55,098 bases of DNA from JAZDLX01 sp964538455. Its GTDB lineage: Bacteria; Electryoneota; Electryoneia; Electryoneales; Electryoneaceae. The stretch spans positions 1 through 55,098 of the forward strand of contig CAZIDZ010000017.1 in assembly GCA_964538455.1 (NCBI GenBank), read 5' to 3'. The number at the start of each line of letters is the position of its first letter. Positions within the stretch are counted from its first letter, which is position 1. The notes under the pieces are model-generated. The model made no database searches. It was not told where the DNA came from and worked only from the letters and a program-made list of their open reading frames with translations. The position numbers were made by a program, and so were the translations under genes. Below, piece by piece: positions 51,037-55,098 of this stretch.

Positions 51037-51837
51037 ATGGCGCGCACCAAGGACAACGGCGTTCCGGTCGTTTTCCGGTTCCACGGCTGCCTGGTGGAGC
51101 TGCTGGACCGGTCGCGGCGGCAGGGCGAGTATTCAGCGTCGGTCTCGCTACGGTCGTCCGTCAAGGACGCCGTCGAGTCGCAGGGGGTGCCGCACGTCGA
51201 GGTGGGGATGGTGGCTGTCAATGGAGTCCCCTGCGGCTGGGACAGGCTGCTCGAACGAAACGAACAGGTGGACGTCTGGGAGATTGCCGACCTCTCCACA
51301 ATGCCGGAAGGCTGGAGAGTGGATGAAGCCGATCCGGACCCGCCACGGTTTCTGCTCGATGTCCACCTCGGCCGTCTCGCCGCCTATCTCCGCCTGCTCG
51401 GCTACGACACGGTGTACGACGCCGCCGATCCCGGAGATGAGTCCCTCGCGCAACGCGCCCACGCCGAGGGGAGGATTCTCCTGACCTGCGACCGGGGACT
51501 GCTGATGCGAAATCCCATCCGTCACGGACGCCTGCTGAGAAGCCGGAACAGCGTCGAACAGACCCGTGAGATCATCCAGCGCTACCGGCTGCAAGAAGGA
51601 GCGGCTCCATTCACCCGCTGCTTAAGGTGCAACGGCTTGCTGGTTGAAGCTGCGATCGCGAAGATTCGCGACAGGATTCCAGAGAGGGTATTCCGCCGGC
51701 ACGGTCTGGACGCTTCACGCTACCGAATCTGCGACCAGTGCGGGCGGCTGTATTGGGAGGGGTCCCACACGCAAAGGATGCGGAAACTTCTCGCGGATTG
51801 GGGAATCGCCGATCAGGAAAGGGGTGACATTACTTGA
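51037..51837 (+). CDS. Mut7-C domain nuclease-like protein with N-terminal ubiquitin-like domain
   Basis: The 266-residue protein opens with a ubiquitin-like region (VVFRFHGCLVELLDRSRRQGEYSASVSLRSSVKDAVES), then the Mut7-C domain: FLLDVHLGRLAAYLRLLGYDTVYDA, DPGDESLAQRAHAEGRILLTCDRGLLMR, and a zinc ribbon with RCLRCNGLL and ICDQCGRLYWEGSHTQRM. The aspartates match the PIN-like acidic active site of this predicted RNase family. The bacterial role is not established. A 47-residue zinc-ribbon gene follows at 25 bp on the same strand. Confidence 0.9.
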   Translation: MARTKDNGVPVVFRFHGCLVELLDRSRRQGEYSASVSLRSSVKDAVESQGVPHVEVGMVAVNGVPCGWDRLLERNEQVDVWEIADLSTMPEGWRVDEADPDPPRFLLDVHLGRLAAYLRLLGYDTVYDAADPGDESLAQRAHAEGRILLTCDRGLLMRNPIRHGRLLRSRNSVEQTREIIQRYRLQEGAAPFTRCLRCNGLLVEAAIAKIRDRIPERVFRRHGLDASRYRICDQCGRLYWEGSHTQRMRKLLADWGIADQERGDIT

Positions 51838-51862
51838 GACAACTCCACACCAGGAGAGAGGA

Positions 51863-52006
51863 ATGACCTGTCCTCGCTGCCACAGCCAGATGGTCGAACA
51901 AAAGCGGTCCTACCATAAGAAACGGAAATGGGTCTGCCCGAAGTGCGGGAAAGTGAAGATGCAGATTCCGAAGGGACCGAGAAAAAGGCCACTCTCCGAA
52001 GAGTAG
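51863..52006 (+). CDS. Small zinc-ribbon protein
   Basis: A 47-residue product with two CxxC pairs (CPRC and CPKCGK) separated by about 22 basic residues, then a Lys/Arg/Pro tail. It looks like a rubredoxin-type knuckle able to hold one zinc ion and bind nucleic acid. AGGAGAGAGGA precedes the ATG. It lies 25 bp after the Mut7-C gene, which has the same metal-binding style, and may work with it. Confidence 0.75.
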   Translation: MTCPRCHSQMVEQKRSYHKKRKWVCPKCGKVKMQIPKGPRKRPLSEE

Positions 52007-52070
52007 TCGCCCGTGACACCTCGCTCCAATCCCGGACCGTTTGAAAAAACTGGCTTTCCGAACGATCTGG

Positions 52071-52409
52071 TCAGTCCCTGACGTGATGGGGAAGCTTCTC
52101 CGGCACCTCAAGCCACAATTCGACGAGCCCGGCATACTCGCCATCCCGGTACCAGGGGGTCTGATAGATCAAACTGTGGACACCGTTCTTTTCAATTGTG
52201 TAGACATTTTTCTGCTCTTTTTGTATCAGCGTGGCGAGCACGGTTCTCGAGGGCTCGGAATGGCAATCGAGCACGTTGGTGCCGATCAACGACGCACCGC
52301 CGTCCTTTTCAAAGTTCTTAGCCGCCCGGTCATTCATCTCGAGAATGATCCCCTCACGGTCGGTCACCGTCACCGCGCCGGGAAACTCAGCCACCCAGTC
52401 ATGCGCCAC
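52071..52409 (-). CDS. Single PAS-domain protein
   Basis: The 112-residue protein is one PAS domain: EFPGAVTVTDREGIILEMNDRAA at the start, then a helical stretch with SLIGTNVLDCHSEPSRTVLATLIQ, and a final TIEKNGVHSLIYQTPWYRDGEYAGLVEL strand pair. No output domain is attached, so it may sense a ligand and act on another protein. It starts with GTG, with AAAGGAG 6 bases upstream, and follows the YjbQ gene by 31 bp on the same strand, so they form one operon. Confidence 0.85.
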   Translation of the reverse strand: MAHDWVAEFPGAVTVTDREGIILEMNDRAAKNFEKDGGASLIGTNVLDCHSEPSRTVLATLIQKEQKNVYTIEKNGVHSLIYQTPWYRDGEYAGLVELWLEVPEKLPHHVRD

Positions 52410-52440
52410 CTGCCGCTCCTTTCGCTCTTCCGATGGGCAC

Positions 52441-52860
52441 TCACTCGCCGATTATCTTGACCAGCACCCTTTTCTTCCGGCGTCCGTCAAATTCCCCGTA
52501 GAAAATCTGTTCCCAGGGTCCAAAGTCGAGTTTGCCATCGGTGATCGCCACGACCACCTCCCGGCCCATCACCTGCCGTTTCAGGTGTGCGTCCGCGTTA
52601 TCCTCGCCGGTGTCGTTGTGCCGGTACTTGCGGATCGGTTCATGGGGCGCAAGCGACTCAAGCCAAACCTCATAGTCGTGGTGCAGGCCGTGCTCATCAT
52701 CATTGATGAACACCGAAGCGGTGATGTGCATCGCGTTGACCAGCACGATCCCCTCGCGGATTCCGCTTTTGCGCAGGGCTGCTTCAACATTTGGAGTGAT
52801 GTTGATGAACGCCCGCCGCGAAGGGATGTTGAACCAGAGCTCTTCCCGATAGCTTTTCAT
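52441..52860 (-). CDS. YjbQ/UPF0047-family protein
   Basis: The 139-residue protein fits UPF0047 throughout: MHITASVFINDDEHGLHHDYEVWLE, YRHNDTGEDNADAHLKRQVMG and GKLDFGPWEQIFYGEFDGRRKKRVLVKIIGE. It is a small cytosolic trimer-forming family; some members were reported to have thiamin-phosphate synthase activity, but its physiological role is unclear. The ATG has an AG-rich sequence (GAGAAGAGG) upstream. TACATTGGG occurs about 42 bp upstream on this strand. It is first in an operon with the PAS gene. Confidence 0.93.
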   Translation of the reverse strand: MKSYREELWFNIPSRRAFINITPNVEAALRKSGIREGIVLVNAMHITASVFINDDEHGLHHDYEVWLESLAPHEPIRKYRHNDTGEDNADAHLKRQVMGREVVVAITDGKLDFGPWEQIFYGEFDGRRKKRVLVKIIGE

Positions 52861-53026
52861 CCTCTTCTCCCGCGTCGGATTTTCGAACGGCTAAAACTGT
52901 CCCAATGTACCCATGTTTTCATCGGACCGCCCGAACGGTTTTGCTTCCGGCAGGAAAACGGAAACCCTCGGATAGCGGAAGGTTGTGCGAGCACACTGAA
53001 GGCCAGCCTGGAAAGTTGGCAGCCGG

Positions 53027-53971
53027 CTATTTGGGTTTGCGGGATTTCCTTGGAGGCGCCTCGCCCGGGGGCAACGCCTTGGAATCCGTGGAGCCGGCGG
53101 GAAGCTGTTTTTCGGACGGTTCCTCGCCTTCCTCTTCGATCTGTTCGACCTTCGCGATCGAGAGCAGGTAGTTGATTACGGCCGACGCGGCGACAACGGT
53201 GAAGCGAGCCTCGACCAGTCCCACCTCGGTGCCCGCCTGCTGAAAGGGGTGGCCGGACCCCTGGGCGCCTTCAGTGTCGAACAGCGCGCCAAGCGCCTGC
53301 TTGAAGGTCGTCGGCAACCGTCCCTCCCCATCCAGGACGGAGAAGGCATCCTGGAGAGAAGCCACATCCTTGCTCGCCGCCCAGCGGGCAACGGATTGAA
53401 CCGCCGCGGTCGCTTCACGGACAACCTTGTCGTAATCCGAGCCGCGGCGTTTCCCTAGTTCAGCGATCGCGGCGTTCATGTGCTCCCGCGCGGGAATGAT
53501 CCCACGGTCGAGAACGCCCTCGCTCGCCTGAGTGACTTCACCCACCTCGACCGCATCGGTCACCGGGAGAATGGCGCCACGCATCAGCCTGTAGGCGGAG
53601 CGCTCCGCTTCGAGCCCGCGGTTCACCGCAAGTTCATACCCCCCGATTTCCGTGGGAGGAAGCACCGAATAGAGAAATTCCAGCAGGTCGTAAAGATGGA
53701 ACCAGTCGCATTCAACGACCCACTCCTTAAGCTGCGCCAGAATTTCATGCGGGTTATGCGGCGTTTCGTCGGAGGGACGGCGGAAAAAATGTTCCCAGAT
53801 GTCGTCGAGCACTTCTTCGCGCAATGTCGGGCGGGGTTTCGCCCAAGGATCGTCGATCAGCGTTCGCCAGATGGCGTTCCAAATGGAAACACGGAGAGCT
53901 TCGTCCGCCCGATCGACCTGGAGGTCGATGTCCATGGGCGTTTTGCCAATTCGTTGCGAAAACGTAGGCAT
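53027..53971 (-). CDS. AbiJ-NTD4-type protein, putative defence protein
   Basis: The N-terminus TFSQRIGKTPMDIDLQVDRADEALRVSIWNAIW matches the AbiJ N-terminal domain 4 pattern (FSxRxGxxP...LQxxxxDxxLRxxLWN). Around residues 115-185, AERSAYRLMRGAILPVTDAVEVGEV and REHMNAAIAELGKRRGSDYDKVVREATAAVQSVARW resemble the conserved second domain of the same proteins. AbiJ is an abortive-infection phage-resistance protein, but this family's biochemistry is unsettled. The C-terminal 50 residues are acidic and low-complexity, with a Lys/Arg tip. It stands alone and is not part of a visible island. The call is from memory of the motif. Confidence 0.7.
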   Translation of the reverse strand: MPTFSQRIGKTPMDIDLQVDRADEALRVSIWNAIWRTLIDDPWAKPRPTLREEVLDDIWEHFFRRPSDETPHNPHEILAQLKEWVVECDWFHLYDLLEFLYSVLPPTEIGGYELAVNRGLEAERSAYRLMRGAILPVTDAVEVGEVTQASEGVLDRGIIPAREHMNAAIAELGKRRGSDYDKVVREATAAVQSVARWAASKDVASLQDAFSVLDGEGRLPTTFKQALGALFDTEGAQGSGHPFQQAGTEVGLVEARFTVVAASAVINYLLSIAKVEQIEEEGEEPSEKQLPAGSTDSKALPPGEAPPRKSRKPK

Positions 53972-54045
53972 GCGAATTCTCCGGAGATCGATGAACGCTC
54001 GTGAAATCTAGGGGTCGCATGGCGAGGGTACAAGCGGTCGGGGTC

Positions 54046-54915
54046 TCAGGGCAGGTCTTCTCCCTCCCGAGGAAGGTTGTTCACAAAGTTGGTAAAAGCC
54101 TGCTGCAGTCGGCGTGTCACCGGACCCGGGGTGCCGTCTCCGATCACCTGTTGATCGACCCGGATCACAGGCGTGATTTCGGTAATCGTCCCAGCGACGA
54201 ACGCTTCACTCAGCTTTGGTAATTGCTTCAGGAGGACCGCTTTTTCCTCGCAGCCGATCCCGAGTTCCGGACAGAGTTCGTCGAGGATAATCCGCGCTGT
54301 AGTCCCCGGCAGCACCCGGTCCGAACTGGGATGAGTCTGCAGAAGCCCGCCGACGACGGCGAAGAAGCTGCTGTGCGTTCCCTCGAGCAGGGTTTTGTCC
54401 TGTACGAACAGCGCCTCCTTGGCTCCCGCCTCCTGAGCCTGCTCGCTCGCGAGCACATTGGCGAGGCGGTTTGTCGACTTGATGTTCCTGCGAATCCAAC
54501 GTTCATCGGGGACTGTGATCGTCCCGATCCCCTTCTCCTGCGCTTCGTGGTCTGATTCGATCGGGTCGGCGGCGACATAGAGCGTCATTGGCGTCTCGGG
54601 GTGCGGGAATGCGTGTTCACGAGGCGCAACTCCACGAGTCAACTGGATATAGACCACCGCCGAGCCTTTTGTCAGCTTGTTCCAGCGGATCAATTCCCGG
54701 GCGACACCGGGAAGTTCGGAAAAATCAGTTCTGGGGAAGCGAACCGCGTGCGCACCCTGCTCGAGGCGGGCGATATGCTCCTCGATGCCGAGCAGACGGC
54801 CGTCGTAGGCGCGAATGACATCGTAAAGAGCGTCCCCGAACAGGAATCCACGGTCACTCGGCGAGATGTGGATCTCCTCGCGGGGAAGGTATTCTCCGTT
54901 GAACCACGCTATCAT
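54046..54915 (-). CDS. dat: PLP-dependent aminotransferase class IV, D-amino-acid transaminase type
   Basis: The 289-residue protein begins WFNGEYLPREEIHISPSDRGFLFGDALYDVIRAYDGRLLGIEEHIARLEQGAHAVRF, the class IV start. TRGVAPREHAFP is like the substrate-carboxylate loop of D-alanine transaminases (TRGTSPRxHxFP), and IKSTNRLANVLASEQA holds the PLP lysine. It interconverts D-alanine and D-glutamate with their oxo acids, which feeds peptidoglycan synthesis together with ddl elsewhere in the window. A branched-chain aminotransferase is the main alternative. AAGGAG lies 6 bases before the ATG at 54915. Confidence 0.88.
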   Translation of the reverse strand: MIAWFNGEYLPREEIHISPSDRGFLFGDALYDVIRAYDGRLLGIEEHIARLEQGAHAVRFPRTDFSELPGVARELIRWNKLTKGSAVVYIQLTRGVAPREHAFPHPETPMTLYVAADPIESDHEAQEKGIGTITVPDERWIRRNIKSTNRLANVLASEQAQEAGAKEALFVQDKTLLEGTHSSFFAVVGGLLQTHPSSDRVLPGTTARIILDELCPELGIGCEEKAVLLKQLPKLSEAFVAGTITEITPVIRVDQQVIGDGTPGPVTRRLQQAFTNFVNNLPREGEDLP

Positions 54916-55032
54916 CGAGGACTCCTTGTCGTCACCCGTGCTCAGCACCTATTGAATCCCGACATCCCCCGCGAGCCCTCCCACGCTGACGACGGAGGGC
55001 GAATCGAGGCAGACACCGGGGCTGACGACACC

Positions 55033-55060
55033 ACCGCTGGTTTAGGTGAACAGCGGTTTT
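55033..55060 (+). terminator. Terminator-like hairpin near the right end
   Basis: ACCGCTG (55033-55039) pairs with CAGCGGT (55051-55057), followed by TTT. No plus-strand gene ends just before it within the window, so it is only a shape match. The remaining 54916-55098 shows no gene. Confidence 0.3.
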
Positions 55061-55098
55061 CGCCCCGGCCGGGGTAAGATAGGAGCGAGGGACCGCGA

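Overview
The window is about 55 kb of GC-rich bacterial chromosome with 47 supported protein genes, no rRNA or tRNA that I could find, no CRISPR array and no phage or transposase gene. The gene set is that of a Gram-negative, oxygen-exposed heterotroph with signal-peptide-bearing secreted proteins: succinyl-CoA synthetase, catalase with a Fur/PerR-type regulator, lipoate synthesis, a MoxR/Bat (aerotolerance) operon and a TRAP transporter. A lamin-tail-domain protein with a gliding-type C-terminal domain and many secreted proteins of unknown function point loosely to the Fibrobacteres-Chlorobi-Bacteroidetes side of the tree or a related candidate phylum. That placement is inference.

Left part (1-26 kb, almost all on the minus strand): a hairpin-rich repeat zone around a small lipoprotein gene; sucCD; katA with a cysteine-free Fur-family regulator; lipM and lipA converging on each other; carbamate kinase and a COG2403-type GTPase; a Fic-family gene with its own sigma70 promoter embedded in an inverted-repeat operator; a secreted lamin-tail protein; then a run from the homocysteine methyltransferase/MTHFR gene through a short-chain dehydrogenase, a HAD protein and a SpoIIE-type phosphatase to ddl. 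Next come a chemoreceptor with a YfiR-like periplasmic protein, and a radical SAM/SPASM enzyme.

Right part (26-50 kb, all plus strand): a secreted protein, a GNAT acetyltransferase and an orphan FtsX/MacB-type permease; moxR, two almost identical 108-109 bp inverted-repeat elements, then a DUF58-DUF4381-batA-batB/C-batD-batE series; a 200-bp spacer with a cluster of DnaA-box-like sites flanking an AT-rich patch; then a small charged protein, a protein with two receiver-like domains, a tandem ThyX and a TatT-like lipoprotein; and a DctP-DctQ-DctM TRAP operon ending in a secreted TPR/DUF3108-like protein.

The last 5 kb is mixed: an NMO/FabK-type flavoenzyme, a VOC protein, a Mut7-C nuclease-like protein with a mini zinc ribbon, a PAS/YjbQ pair, an AbiJ-NTD4-type protein and a D-amino-acid aminotransferase.

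The most interesting points are the DnaA-box cluster at 39.33-39.54 kb (possible replication origin or DnaA-binding site), the Fic gene with its operator array, the catalase regulator with a predicted leaderless start and no cysteine, the covarying hairpin repeats at the left end, the inverted-repeat elements inside the moxR/bat region, and the AbiJ-like protein. All domain names rest on motif recognition by eye; no database search was run.
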